A stretch of 14,366 bases of DNA, taken from NCBI GenBank assembly GCA_910579605.1, contig CAJTUG010000026.1, forward strand, positions 18,770-33,135, written 5' to 3'. How positions within the stretch are numbered: position 1 is the stretch's first letter; each line of letters opens with the position of its first letter. Origin of the DNA: an uncultured Muribaculaceae bacterium. GTDB lineage: Bacteria; Bacteroidota; Bacteroidia; Bacteroidales; Muribaculaceae. Below are positions 6,975 through 14,366 of this stretch, in pieces. The position numbers and the translations under genes are program-made. Below the pieces are notes generated by a model. The model searched no databases and was not told where the DNA came from. It was given only the letters and a program-made list of their open reading frames with translations.

Positions 6975-7619
6975 ATGGATCAACTGCTCTATGTAATCCC
7001 CCGTGGCATAGCTATCGGGGCTTTAATATCGGCACCTATGGGGCCGATAGGGATGCTTGTTATCCAGCGTACGCTTGGAAAGGGACGAATGGCTGCATTC
7101 TCCACTGGAGTCGGCGCCGCTTTCAGTGACCTCATATATTGTCTTCTCACTGGCTTTTGTCTCAGTTTCATAACAGGTTTTATAGATAGTCATGAGTTTT
7201 TAATTCAAATTGTTGGCGGAACAGTCCTTGCCATTTTTGGCATATATCTTTTCAATAAGAATCCAACACGTTCCCTCATGGCAGTAGATGTCAAAGCATC
7301 CAACTATTGGAGCGACTTGGTAACGGGTTTCCTTCTCACTTTTTCAAATCCATTGATATTATTTTTCATAATAGGTCTATTTGCACGTTTCAACTTCATA
7401 CAACCAGAATACTCTTGGCCTCACTATATAGCTGCTTTTGCCACTATATTTGCCGGGGCTTTGGGGTGGTGGTATCTTATCACATTCTTCGTCAATAAAT
7501 TAAGAAAGCGCATAAACGTGAGGTCTCTTAGATTAATCAATAAGATAATAGGAACATTATTGATTATAATGGCCTTGGCAGGTATATTCATGGCCTTGCA
7601 TGATAAACTGTTTGCATAG
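6975..7619 (+). CDS. LysE/RhtB-family membrane exporter
   Basis: This 214-residue integral membrane protein has about six hydrophobic segments. The N-terminal segment has APMGPIGMLVIQRTLGKGR followed by GVGAAFSD, the conserved Pro-Gly-Pro-like loop and glycine-rich second helix of LysE translocators. FSNPLILFFIIGLFARF is the matching conserved segment in the middle of the protein, and the last helix (IIGTLLIIMALAGIFMAL) ends near the C-terminus. Family members export amino acids or related small molecules, driven by ion gradients; the substrate here is unknown. The open frame reaches back to 6744 but crosses the promoter at 6926-6956 and reads into the divergent lysozyme gene, so the internal ATG is used. 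The CBM9-like gene follows after 24 bases with no visible promoter, so the two may share a transcript although no functional link is obvious. Confidence 0.88.
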   Translation: MDQLLYVIPRGIAIGALISAPMGPIGMLVIQRTLGKGRMAAFSTGVGAAFSDLIYCLLTGFCLSFITGFIDSHEFLIQIVGGTVLAIFGIYLFNKNPTRSLMAVDVKASNYWSDLVTGFLLTFSNPLILFFIIGLFARFNFIQPEYSWPHYIAAFATIFAGALGWWYLITFFVNKLRKRINVRSLRLINKIIGTLLIIMALAGIFMALHDKLFA

Positions 7620-7643
7620 AAATATTATTTCAATTAATATAAG

Positions 7644-8291
7644 ATGAATAAAATTGCCGTACCATATGTCGCCGGCTTAAGTAGCGTTTCCAACACTGAA
7701 TTGAAAACTGCTCTTGTATCTCAAGGCAACAACTACCCTGTCGCAGAAGCTAATTGGGAGCAATTATACCCCGAAAAACCAGAATGTATAGTCTTTCTGG
7801 CACATGACTCTCGTAATCTTCACGCTTTATTTTTGGTTAAAGGATACGGGTTGAGGGCTGTGAATACAGCCAACCAGAGCCCCGTAAGCCAAGATAGCTG
7901 TGTAGAGATATTCCTTGCACCTTCTGTTCAAGGAGAATATTGGAATTTTGAATTCAACTGCATAGGGGGTGTAAATAGTTCCCATCGAATTATCCGTCCA
8001 GAGCCAACTCGGCTCACCGACGACGAAATAAGCCAAATACGTCGTTTAGGCAGTTGCGGCAATAAACCTTTCAATGAAAAGGAAGGCTACTACGAATGGG
8101 ATTTACTTGTTTCCATTCCATTCAGTCTGCTCAAACTCCAAGGGGAAATTAGGGGGAAAATAATCAAAGGCAACATTTATAAATGCTCTTCGGCCTCTAT
8201 CAGGCCTCATTATTTGAGTCTTTTCCCTATTGCTACACCTAAACCAGACTTTCACCGGCCTGATTTTTTTGGTGATATAGAGCTTCAATAA
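7644..8291 (+). CDS. Carbohydrate-binding family 9-like (CBM9-like) protein
   Basis: This 215-residue protein has no signal peptide or membrane helix. The fold signature is that of the CBM9-like beta-sandwich found alone in many Bacteroidales: VSQDSCVEIFLAP at about 81-93, YWNFEFNCIGG at about 98-108, YYEWDLLVSIPFSLL in the middle, and the end motif PKPDFHRPDFFGDIEL. CBM9 modules bind reducing ends of glycans, but the stand-alone versions are uncharacterised, and the lack of an export signal suggests a cytoplasmic role. It lies 24 bases after the LysE-family gene on the same strand and converges with the His-rich gene, with nine bases between their ends. The family call rests on recognisable motifs; the function is unknown. 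Confidence 0.8.
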   Translation: MNKIAVPYVAGLSSVSNTELKTALVSQGNNYPVAEANWEQLYPEKPECIVFLAHDSRNLHALFLVKGYGLRAVNTANQSPVSQDSCVEIFLAPSVQGEYWNFEFNCIGGVNSSHRIIRPEPTRLTDDEISQIRRLGSCGNKPFNEKEGYYEWDLLVSIPFSLLKLQGEIRGKIIKGNIYKCSSASIRPHYLSLFPIATPKPDFHRPDFFGDIELQ

Positions 8292-8300
8292 GCATATTCA

Positions 8301-8558
8301 TCAATCATCGTCATGATAATGGTGATGCCTATCATGCTTATCGTGATGTTTATGTTTCTTATGATGCTTCTTATGATGCTTTTTATGTGGTTTGTGATGC
8401 TTATAATGTCCATCATAATAGAACGATGTGTAATCACCATGATGTCCGCTATAAACATGACATGGACCACATGACGTACATACTACTATTGCCAACACCG
8501 CCATGCATATAATAGCTATGGTGTGGCTTATTGCTTCTTTGAAAGGTTGAGATGCCAT
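8301..8558 (-). CDS. His-rich small exported protein (possible lipoprotein)
   Basis: The protein has 85 residues. A hydrophobic stretch at about 13-26 looks like a signal sequence. It is followed by C27, C30 and C33 (CTSCGPC); one of these, most likely C30 after T-S, may be a lipobox cysteine, although the match is loose. The rest is low-complexity: 19 of the last 52 residues are histidine, in KHHKKHHKKH-type runs ending in HHHYHDDD. Such tails bind Zn, Ni, Cu or Co in other proteins, so metal binding or buffering in the envelope is a reasonable inference but is not shown. There is no clear promoter element upstream. The repeats make spurious reading in other frames possible, but the ordered signal-Cys-His layout supports this frame. 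It might also start at the internal Met-19, which would shorten the signal. Confidence 0.62.
   Translation of the reverse strand: MASQPFKEAISHTIAIICMAVLAIVVCTSCGPCHVYSGHHGDYTSFYYDGHYKHHKPHKKHHKKHHKKHKHHDKHDRHHHYHDDD
8358..8393. repeat. 12-base tandem repeat inside the His-rich coding region
   Basis: On the plus strand CTTATGATGCTT occurs twice in tandem (8358-8369, 8370-8381) with a degenerate third copy to 8393. Read on the minus strand it encodes the Lys-His-His-Lys unit of the His-rich protein. The unit is a multiple of three, so gain or loss would change protein length without shifting the frame. Confidence 0.7.
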
Positions 8559-8719
8559 AGTAGAAACGTTTATATTCGTGAGAAAAAGATAGATTAGAAA
8601 ACAGACTTGTCAGAAAGTTGCCAATCTGTTTCCTTTTTAATATTACACTGCAACACATTTTTTTGTTCGTTTTCAAAGAAAATAAAAACATAATTTTCAC
8701 GATTGAAGACGCTATTATT

Positions 8720-8749
8720 TTTGAGTATGTGGATTTTTTCTTAAATTTG
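8720..8749 (+). promoter_or_regulatory. Bacteroidota promoter for glnS
   Basis: TTTG at 8720-8723 and TAAATTTG at 8742-8749 form a -33/-7 pair with an 18-base spacer, one short of the usual 19-21. The glnS start codon is 50 bases after the -7 box, giving a leader of about 43 bases. The rest of the 241-base gap (8559-8799) is AT-rich. It holds only a weak inverted repeat (AAACAGA at 8599, TCTGTTT at 8625) followed by five Ts, and no other gene that I can support. Confidence 0.62.
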
Positions 8750-8799
8750 CAATTTGAACTACAACAATTGAATCACTAACAATTCATATCATACAACCA

Positions 8800-10506
8800 A
8801 TGGCTGAAATAGAAGGAAACGAAAATACAGAAAAAAAAGGCATGAATTTCGTTGAAGAAGAAGTATACAACGATTTGCAAGCAGGCAAGAACGGCGGACG
8901 TTTGAGCACACGTTTCCCACCTGAACCCAACGGATACTTACACATCGGCCATGCTAAAGCTATTTGCATGGATTTCGGGGTGGCTGAAAAATTCGGTGGC
9001 ACCTGCAATCTTCGTTTCGACGACACAAATCCAGTGAAAGAAGATGTTGAATATGTGGATTCTATCCGTGAAGACATCCATTGGTTAGGTTTTGATTGGG
9101 GCGACAGGGAATACTATGCATCAGACTATTTCCCTCAATTGTATGATCTTGCTATACGCCTCATCAAAGAAGGTAAAGCTTATGTAGACGACCAAAGCAG
9201 CGAGGAGATTGCATCTCAAAAAGGTTCTCCCACAGAGCCTGGCACAAATAGCCCTTATCGCGACAGAAGCGTAGAAGAAAACTTGGATCTATTCATGCGG
9301 ATGAACGCCGGTGAATTTGACGAAGGAAGCAGAGTTTTACGTGCAAAGATTGATATGGCGAACCCAAACATGCATTTCCGCGATCCTATCATGTATAGGA
9401 TTATTAAAACCCCTCACCACCGGACAGGGACAAAATGGAAAGTATACCCCATGTACGACTTTGCACATGGACAAAGCGACTATTTTGAAGGCGTAACACA
9501 CTCTATCTGTACACTCGAGTTTGTTGTTCATCGTCCTCTCTACGAATATTTTGTAAAAGAACTTGCAGACGACAGCTATTGCCCTCGCCAGATAGAGTTC
9601 AACCGGTTGAACCTTACTTATACCGTCATGAGCAAGCGCAAGCTCCTTCAGCTTGTCAAAGAAGGTCTTGTTGCCGGATGGGACGATCCTCGTATGCCAA
9701 CCATCTCGGGTATGCGCCGCAGAGGGTATACTCCACAAAGTATACGCAATTTCATTAACACGATAGGTTATACAAAATATGAAGCTCTTAATAGTGTGAG
9801 CCTATTGGAACACGCGGTGCGCGAAGACCTTAACAAAATAGCCACACGTGTAATGGCCGTTGTCAATCCACTTAAGGTGGTAATCACCAATTATCCCGAA
9901 GATCAGGTTGAAACGGTAGAAATGGAAAACAATCCAGAAGATCCGCAAGCAGGGTCACACTCCATGCCTTTCTGCCGCGAAATCTATATAGAGCGTGATG
10001 ATTTCATGGAGAATCCTCCAAAAAAATTCTTCCGTCTTTTCCCTGGAGGAGAAGTTCGACTTAAAGGCGCCTATATCATTAAGTGCGAAGAAATCGTTAA
10101 AGACTCAGAAGGCAATATTACCGAATTGCGCTGTACATACGACCCAGATACCCGTAGCGGCCTCCCGGGTTCTCAACGCAAAGTGAAAGGAACTCTTCAT
10201 TGGGTTTCTGCACGCCATGCAAAAGATGCAGAGGTAAGATTGTATGACAGACTCTTTGATGTTGAAAATCCAGCAGCAGAAACAGAACGAGATTTCAGAG
10301 AACTCCTCAATCCTGAATCGCTTAAAGTTGTCGAAGGTGTTAAACTTGAACCATTTATCATAGAACAAGCAACGCCCGGAACAAAATTCCAGTTCCAACG
10401 TGTCGGCTATTTCACTCCCGACTACGATTCCACTTCAGACAAACCGGTGTTCAACCGCACTATAGCCCTAAAAGATACCTGGGAAAAAGTACAAAAAAAG
10501 AACTGA
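8800..10506 (+). CDS. glnS: Glutamine--tRNA ligase (GlnRS)
   Basis: This 568-residue cytoplasmic enzyme charges tRNA-Gln with glutamine using ATP. The class I signature is clear: FPPEPNGYLHIGHAKAI with HIGH at 48-51, and the second ATP-binding loop VMSKRKL with MSKRK at 277-281. RFDDTNP (72-78), LGFDWG (96-101), YPMYDFAHG (216-224) and the FNRLNLTYTVMSKRK region are conserved in GlnRS rather than GluRS. The C-terminal anticodon-binding beta-barrel portion is complete, with LHWVSARHAKDAEVRLYDRLF and FQFQRVGYFTPD. The length is typical (550-580). The first ATG adds an acidic, poorly conserved 14-residue lead; an in-frame Met-15 just before NFVEEEVYND is an alternative start. The gene has its own promoter and is followed after 15 bases by a helical-repeat protein gene. 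Confidence 0.97.
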   Translation: MAEIEGNENTEKKGMNFVEEEVYNDLQAGKNGGRLSTRFPPEPNGYLHIGHAKAICMDFGVAEKFGGTCNLRFDDTNPVKEDVEYVDSIREDIHWLGFDWGDREYYASDYFPQLYDLAIRLIKEGKAYVDDQSSEEIASQKGSPTEPGTNSPYRDRSVEENLDLFMRMNAGEFDEGSRVLRAKIDMANPNMHFRDPIMYRIIKTPHHRTGTKWKVYPMYDFAHGQSDYFEGVTHSICTLEFVVHRPLYEYFVKELADDSYCPRQIEFNRLNLTYTVMSKRKLLQLVKEGLVAGWDDPRMPTISGMRRRGYTPQSIRNFINTIGYTKYEALNSVSLLEHAVREDLNKIATRVMAVVNPLKVVITNYPEDQVETVEMENNPEDPQAGSHSMPFCREIYIERDDFMENPPKKFFRLFPGGEVRLKGAYIIKCEEIVKDSEGNITELRCTYDPDTRSGLPGSQRKVKGTLHWVSARHAKDAEVRLYDRLFDVENPAAETERDFRELLNPESLKVVEGVKLEPFIIEQATPGTKFQFQRVGYFTPDYDSTSDKPVFNRTIALKDTWEKVQKKN

Positions 10507-10521
10507 ATATAAACCAGATAG

Positions 10522-11973
10522 ATGGATTATGAACCAGAAGACAGCAATCCCCGCGAAGCGCTCTACAAGCGCTTCAGGGAATCGCTGAAAAAACCCGTAT
10601 CCGATCGTTATTTTGACGAAGACGAACTTGTAGAAATTTTCGATTATGCAGGAGATTTAGGCGACGATTACTGTCGTCTGGAAGTGTTGTTCTGCGGCGC
10701 TCGCCTATATCCGGAGAGCCATTCGCTATCCGACAGGCGAGCCTTGATGTACATGGATGCCAATGAAGACAATCAAATGGCCAAACAATATGTAGCCGAC
10801 AACTCAGGCCGAACAAGTGCCCTATTGGAGATTGTAGGCTATGAAACAACCGACAATCTTGAAAATCCGACAGACGCATTAGAATTCCTATTAGGTCAAT
10901 ATGACACCTTAGGAGACGAAGAGATTATAAGGTTTGTTGATTTGGCTTTTGACCTTGATTGCTACGAATGGGTTATAGACCATCTTCCCGAATTAAAGAG
11001 CAAAGCATCTTATATGCCTTCTTTGCTCTACGAAATTATGAATGAAGCAGATAACCGTAGTGAAAACGAAACGGTTATTGCTTTGGCAGAAGAACTAATA
11101 GAAAGCGAGCCATTCACTCCAACATATTGGGTGGCATTGTTCCGCGCCCATGCTCGTGCCGGACATGAGGAAGATGCACGACAAGCTTTTGACTATGCAC
11201 AATCGCTTGCTTCCGACAACGACAGTATTTCCATTTGGCTTGGCGACATAGTATTCAACTATGCCCCATACCTTAGGCGAGAAGACTTGCTATTAGAATG
11301 CTCAAGCCGCAACCCAGACGATTTTCAATTTCTTGATATCCTATGCGCCATAATGGCACAAAGCGGTAACAATGATAAAGCAGTTAAATATGTAAAACAA
11401 TTCTTGAATACACACCCAGGGGAACTTCATCCTTTGCGCCAACTACTTACTTGCAATACAAGCGGCACAGAAGAATATATTAGAGCATATTACGCGGCTG
11501 CAGGTCCTTTAGGCAGTGAAGAATTGGAAGAAATAGTATCATCATTAATAGCACAAGCTTCGTATCGGTCTGTTCGCAAACTTTTGGACGTTGCTCAAGA
11601 ATTCGGAACATTTACAGCCGGTCTGGTCCTTGCAATGCTTGAAGCGCAATTTGCATGCTCCGACTATGAGGGCGTTGCGTCCTACATTGAGTCTCATGCC
11701 ATTGAAGATGAAATGATGGAAATGCCTGTGAGGGCATTTTCCTATATGGCCTTAGCAATTATAAGCTTGATGAAAACCGGACGAGAACAAAAAACCAAAG
11801 AAATGATCGCAAAAGAACGAGGTCGTTTCGAGGGTCTTATGGCTATAGCTCCATTGCCTATAAGAATGTCTATCAGAAATTTAATGTCGTTATTTGATAC
11901 TGTTGACCGCCATCCGGCAAACGATACCCTTTTCTGGCAATATTTCAACCCTTATTCTTACCCCAAAAGTTAA
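10522..11973 (+). CDS. Acidic TPR-like helical-repeat protein, function unknown
   Basis: This 483-residue protein has no signal peptide or membrane segment, so it is probably cytoplasmic. It is rich in Asp and Glu, especially at the N-terminus (MDYEPEDSNP and FDEDELVEIFDYAGDLGDDY). Repeated helix-turn-helix pairs are visible, with TPR-like periodicity around 205-235 (PTYWVALFRAHARAGHEEDA, then RQAFDYAQSLASD) and 270-300 (FQFLDILCAIMAQSGNNDKA, then VKYVKQFLNTHPGE). This suggests a tetratricopeptide solenoid acting as a protein-binding scaffold. It starts 15 bases after the glnS stop with no promoter between, so it is likely co-transcribed with glnS. I do not recognise a named family, and the link to tRNA charging may be only transcriptional. 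The coding call is strong: long, intact, and with the codon use of its neighbours. Confidence 0.85.
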   Translation: MDYEPEDSNPREALYKRFRESLKKPVSDRYFDEDELVEIFDYAGDLGDDYCRLEVLFCGARLYPESHSLSDRRALMYMDANEDNQMAKQYVADNSGRTSALLEIVGYETTDNLENPTDALEFLLGQYDTLGDEEIIRFVDLAFDLDCYEWVIDHLPELKSKASYMPSLLYEIMNEADNRSENETVIALAEELIESEPFTPTYWVALFRAHARAGHEEDARQAFDYAQSLASDNDSISIWLGDIVFNYAPYLRREDLLLECSSRNPDDFQFLDILCAIMAQSGNNDKAVKYVKQFLNTHPGELHPLRQLLTCNTSGTEEYIRAYYAAAGPLGSEELEEIVSSLIAQASYRSVRKLLDVAQEFGTFTAGLVLAMLEAQFACSDYEGVASYIESHAIEDEMMEMPVRAFSYMALAIISLMKTGREQKTKEMIAKERGRFEGLMAIAPLPIRMSIRNLMSLFDTVDRHPANDTLFWQYFNPYSYPKS

Positions 11974-12050
11974 GAGATATTCAGTCATTCCTATTTCAAA
12001 AAATAAAAAGCAATAAAAACATTAAAATTCAAGTACTAAGGAGGCAAATA

Positions 12051-12082
12051 TTAGGAATTACCGAATTTTTTTCTTAATTTTG
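12051..12082 (+). promoter_or_regulatory. Bacteroidota promoter for glycogen synthase
   Basis: TAATTTTG at 12075-12082 is a full match to TAnnTTTG. A weaker TTAG at 12051-12054 sits 20 bases upstream as a possible -33 box. Transcription would start near 12090, giving a leader of about 20 bases to the ATG at 12111. The gap from 11974 to 12110 shows no clear terminator for the preceding gene. Confidence 0.6.
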
Positions 12083-12110
12083 CGGCTTAAAATTGAACGC
12101 TATCCAATAT

Positions 12111-13787
12111 ATGGACAATTTTTGCCAAGAAATTGAATTAATTTTTGAGACAAGCTGGGAAGTGTGCAACAAAATAGGTGGAATTTACACCGTATTATCC
12201 AGCAAAGCCAAAACGCTCAAGTCAGAATTCAAAGATAAACTTATTTTTATAGGACCTGATGTATGGTCCGAGACAACCCCCTCTCCATATTTTGAGGAGT
12301 CCAAAACTCTTCTCAAAAAATGGAAAGAAAGTGAATTGCCAGACGGCTTAACAGTCAGAGTTGGACGGTGGAATATTCCCGGTAGGCCGATTGCCATATT
12401 AGTTAAATTCGACAATATGTATGCCTCAAAAGATGAAGCATACGGCAGGATGTGGGAATTATTCGGCGTTGACTCTCTCCACGCATATGGTGATTACGAT
12501 GAAGGTTGTGCTTTTGCTCGCGCATCTGCTAAGATTATAGAAAGTCTTGTATCATTCACAAATACAAATCCAATGAATGTATTGGCACATTTTGATGAAT
12601 GGACAACGGCAATCGGCTTGTTGACACTTAAAGCCGAAATGCCAGAAATAGCAACAGTTTTCACAACCCATGCGACAAGCATAGGCCGCAGTATTTGCGG
12701 TAACGGCAAGCCACTGTACGACTATCTTGACGGTTACAATGGAGATCAAATGGCTCGCGAGCTTAATATGGAAGCCAAGCACTCATTGGAAAAGGCGGCT
12801 GCTCATTATGCCGACGCATTCACCACAGTAAGTGATGTCACCGATACAGAGGCCGCTCAATTATTGGAAAAGAAAGCCACTGTTGTAACTCCAAACGGTT
12901 TTGAGCCAAATTTCGTTCCTGGAAAAATCAAATATGCAGCAGCCCGCAAAACCGCAAGAGAGAAAATGCTATCGGTAGCGTCATCGCTAACTGGTCAGGA
13001 ATATTGCGACGATACTTTTATACTTGCCACATCTGGACGCTGCGAATACCGCAATAAAGGTATCGACATGTTTCTTGATGCTATGAACATGCTGCAAAAC
13101 AGCAATATTAATCGCAAAATATTGGCTTTTGTACTTGTTCCTGCTTGGGTAAAAGATAAGCGAGAAGATTTAAGCCTTGCCTTGGATGCAAAACGAACAG
13201 AAAGACTTGTTGACCCAATTATCACCCATACGATCAACAACTATAACGAAGACCCAATCTTCGGTCGCATACACCAATTGCATTTTGCGAACGATTCAAA
13301 CGCAAAAGTTGATGTAATTTATGTCCCATGCTACCTTGATGGCAAAGATGGAATTTTTGATTTGACATATTACGACATGCTTCCAGGTTTGGATGCCACT
13401 GTATTCGCTTCCTATTACGAACCTTGGGGTTACACTCCCCTTGAAAGCATTGCTTTCGGAGTTCCTACAGTAACTACAACCTTGGCTGGTTTCGGACGTT
13501 GGATTCTTTCTGAATGGCCAGAAGCTTCCTTTTCTACTTGCGGCACAGAAGTTGTTGAGCGTACAGACAGCAATTACTCACAAGCGACAGAAGAAATAAG
13601 CAGCTTATTAGCCCGAATAGTCAATGCTTCATCCAAAGAATGCCTTTCATACCGCAAGGCTGCAATGGCTGCAGCCCAACGAGCAGATTGGGAAAACTTT
13701 ATTTCATACTACCGCACAGCTTATAATGACGCAGCTCAAAACCGCAAACTGCGCCAAGACTCTTCTATCCATGTTTTTAAAATGTGA
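12111..13787 (+). CDS. Glycogen synthase, GT3 (eukaryotic-type) family
   Basis: The protein has 558 residues. The N-terminus FETSWEVCNKIGGIYTVLSSKA (split: FETSWEVCNK, then IGGIYTVLSSKA) is the nucleotide-sugar-binding loop of family GT3, as in yeast and animal glycogen synthases, not the GT5 enzyme of E. coli. HFDEWTTAIGLL and TVFTTHATSIGRSICGNGK follow. The catalytic region is FASYYEPWGYTPLES with E437 and E445, eight residues apart as in yeast Gsy2, then FGVPTVTTTLAGFGRW. It should transfer glucose, probably from UDP-glucose, to the growing alpha-1,4-glucan. It is shorter than the roughly 700-residue eukaryotic enzymes, and the C-terminal tail lacks the dense arginine cluster used there for glucose-6-phosphate control. 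An in-frame TTG at 12093 is too close to the predicted transcription start, so ATG 12111 is preferred. The phosphorylase gene follows after 27 bases. Confidence 0.93.
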   Translation: MDNFCQEIELIFETSWEVCNKIGGIYTVLSSKAKTLKSEFKDKLIFIGPDVWSETTPSPYFEESKTLLKKWKESELPDGLTVRVGRWNIPGRPIAILVKFDNMYASKDEAYGRMWELFGVDSLHAYGDYDEGCAFARASAKIIESLVSFTNTNPMNVLAHFDEWTTAIGLLTLKAEMPEIATVFTTHATSIGRSICGNGKPLYDYLDGYNGDQMARELNMEAKHSLEKAAAHYADAFTTVSDVTDTEAAQLLEKKATVVTPNGFEPNFVPGKIKYAAARKTAREKMLSVASSLTGQEYCDDTFILATSGRCEYRNKGIDMFLDAMNMLQNSNINRKILAFVLVPAWVKDKREDLSLALDAKRTERLVDPIITHTINNYNEDPIFGRIHQLHFANDSNAKVDVIYVPCYLDGKDGIFDLTYYDMLPGLDATVFASYYEPWGYTPLESIAFGVPTVTTTLAGFGRWILSEWPEASFSTCGTEVVERTDSNYSQATEEISSLLARIVNASSKECLSYRKAAMAAAQRADWENFISYYRTAYNDAAQNRKLRQDSSIHVFKM

Positions 13788-13814
13788 TTTTAAGGAAAAT
13801 TTAAATATACGTAT

Positions 13815-14366
13815 ATGAAACTTCCAGTTAGTAACACTAATGCCCCCATTTGGCGCGACATTACTGTTAAAGCAGAGCTTCCCGCTCAACTTAAACCTCT
13901 CGATGATCTTGCCAAAAACCTTTGGTGGGTATGGAACAGCGAGGCAAAAACGCTCTTCCGCAACCTCAATCCCGACCTATGGCGCCAAACCGGCGAAAAC
14001 CCTGTTCTCCTTTTACAGCGTCTTTCCAGTGAGCGCATAGCAGAAATCATGGCCGATGAAGCCATGATGAAGACTATAAACACCGTATACAAGCATTTCA
14101 AAGAATACATGGAAAAACCAATGCGTTCCGATGTTCCCTCGGTAGCATATTTCTCCATGGAATATGGCTTGTGTAATTGCTTGAAAATTTACTCCGGTGG
14201 CCTTGGTGTACTTGCCGGCGACTATATCAAAGAAGCTTCCGACAGCTGTGTTGACATGACTGCCGTTGGTTTTCTCTATCGCTACGGATATTTCACACAG
14301 ACTCTCAGTGTAGACGGCCAGCAGATCGCCAACTACGAACCCCAGAATTTCAACCAGCTCCCCATA
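13815..14366 (+). CDS. Alpha-glucan phosphorylase (GT35), N-terminal part
   Basis: The first 184 codons are present and the gene runs off the window. After a start at MKLPVSNTNAPIWRD, residues about 20-110 match the N-terminal domain of the bacterial/archaeal type of alpha-glucan phosphorylase (LDDLAKNLWWVWNSEAKTLF, then RNLNPDLWRQTGENPVLLLQ). This is followed by YFSMEYGLCNCLKIYSGGLG and VLAGDYIKEASDSCVDMTAV, the start of the phosphorylase catalytic fold. The enzyme uses phosphate to release glucose-1-phosphate from alpha-1,4-glucans with a pyridoxal-phosphate cofactor; the cofactor lysine lies beyond the window. It starts 27 bases after the glycogen synthase stop with no promoter between, so one transcript probably encodes synthesis and breakdown of the same polymer. 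The Cys residues in EYGLCNC replace what are often other residues in this motif; I attach no meaning to that. Confidence 0.93.
   Translation, partial: MKLPVSNTNAPIWRDITVKAELPAQLKPLDDLAKNLWWVWNSEAKTLFRNLNPDLWRQTGENPVLLLQRLSSERIAEIMADEAMMKTINTVYKHFKEYMEKPMRSDVPSVAYFSMEYGLCNCLKIYSGGLGVLAGDYIKEASDSCVDMTAVGFLYRYGYFTQTLSVDGQQIANYEPQNFNQLPI

Noticed and set aside
8599..8636. Weak inverted repeat AAACAGA/TCTGTTT followed by a short T run, as a possible terminator
   Set aside because: The stem is short and AT-rich with a 19-base loop, and no plus-strand gene ends nearby; too weak to call as a feature.
12038..12044. Perfect Shine-Dalgarno-like AAGGAGG
   Set aside because: No start codon follows at a suitable distance, and it lies upstream of the predicted glycogen synthase transcription start, so it is probably chance.
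12093..12110. TTG start for glycogen synthase six codons upstream
   Set aside because: It would leave almost no leader after the predicted transcription start, and the conserved N-terminus fits the ATG at 12111.

Overview
The window looks like chromosomal core sequence from a member of the Bacteroidota, most likely order Bacteroidales. The evidence is moderate-to-low GC content, several upstream elements of the Bacteroidota type (TAnnTTTG, once with TTTG 19 bases upstream), few Shine-Dalgarno sequences, and a gene set typical of gut Bacteroidales: a separate DsbD N-domain protein next to DsbD, a TopB with a GDAGQEGE motif, MORN plus GH25 lysozyme, a stand-alone CBM9-like protein, and a eukaryotic-type (GT3) glycogen synthase next to glucan phosphorylase. 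Genus and species cannot be fixed by eye. There are no rRNA, tRNA, CRISPR, insertion-sequence or phage features, and no gap between genes exceeds 250 bases.

Region 1 (3-5853) is on the plus strand. After the tail of a formate/nitrite transporter, a promoter-like element at 296 precedes a tight run of genes: a small periplasmic thiol-redox protein, full-length DsbD, MazG, then TopB and a 53-residue Cys-rich membrane protein that continues directly from TopB. The gaps are 10, 4, 87 and 9 bases. The 87-base gap carries a perfect 10-bp GC-rich hairpin. The first two proteins should work together, moving electrons from the cytoplasm through the DsbD membrane core to periplasmic thiol domains. MazG and TopB are housekeeping functions in nucleotide-pool cleaning and DNA topology.

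Region 2 (5828-8558) has mixed orientation. A secreted or membrane-anchored MORN-GH25 muramidase lies on the minus strand and converges with the Cys-rich gene, overlapping it by 26 bases. It diverges from a LysE-family exporter across a 139-base region with a promoter element on each strand. A cytoplasmic CBM9-like protein follows the exporter. A very His-rich small exported protein on the minus strand converges with the CBM9-like gene.

Region 3 (8742-11973) holds glutaminyl-tRNA synthetase, with its own promoter, followed after 15 bases by a large acidic helical-repeat protein of unknown role.

Region 4 (12075-14366) is a glycogen module: its own promoter, GT3 glycogen synthase, then the N-terminal part of alpha-glucan phosphorylase, which runs off the window. 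The pair would build and break down the same storage polymer.

I found no defence island or clearly new multi-gene system. The most interesting leads are the Cys-rich small gene overlapping the lysozyme gene, the His-rich protein, the non-canonical TOPRIM motif in TopB, and the intergenic hairpin before topB.
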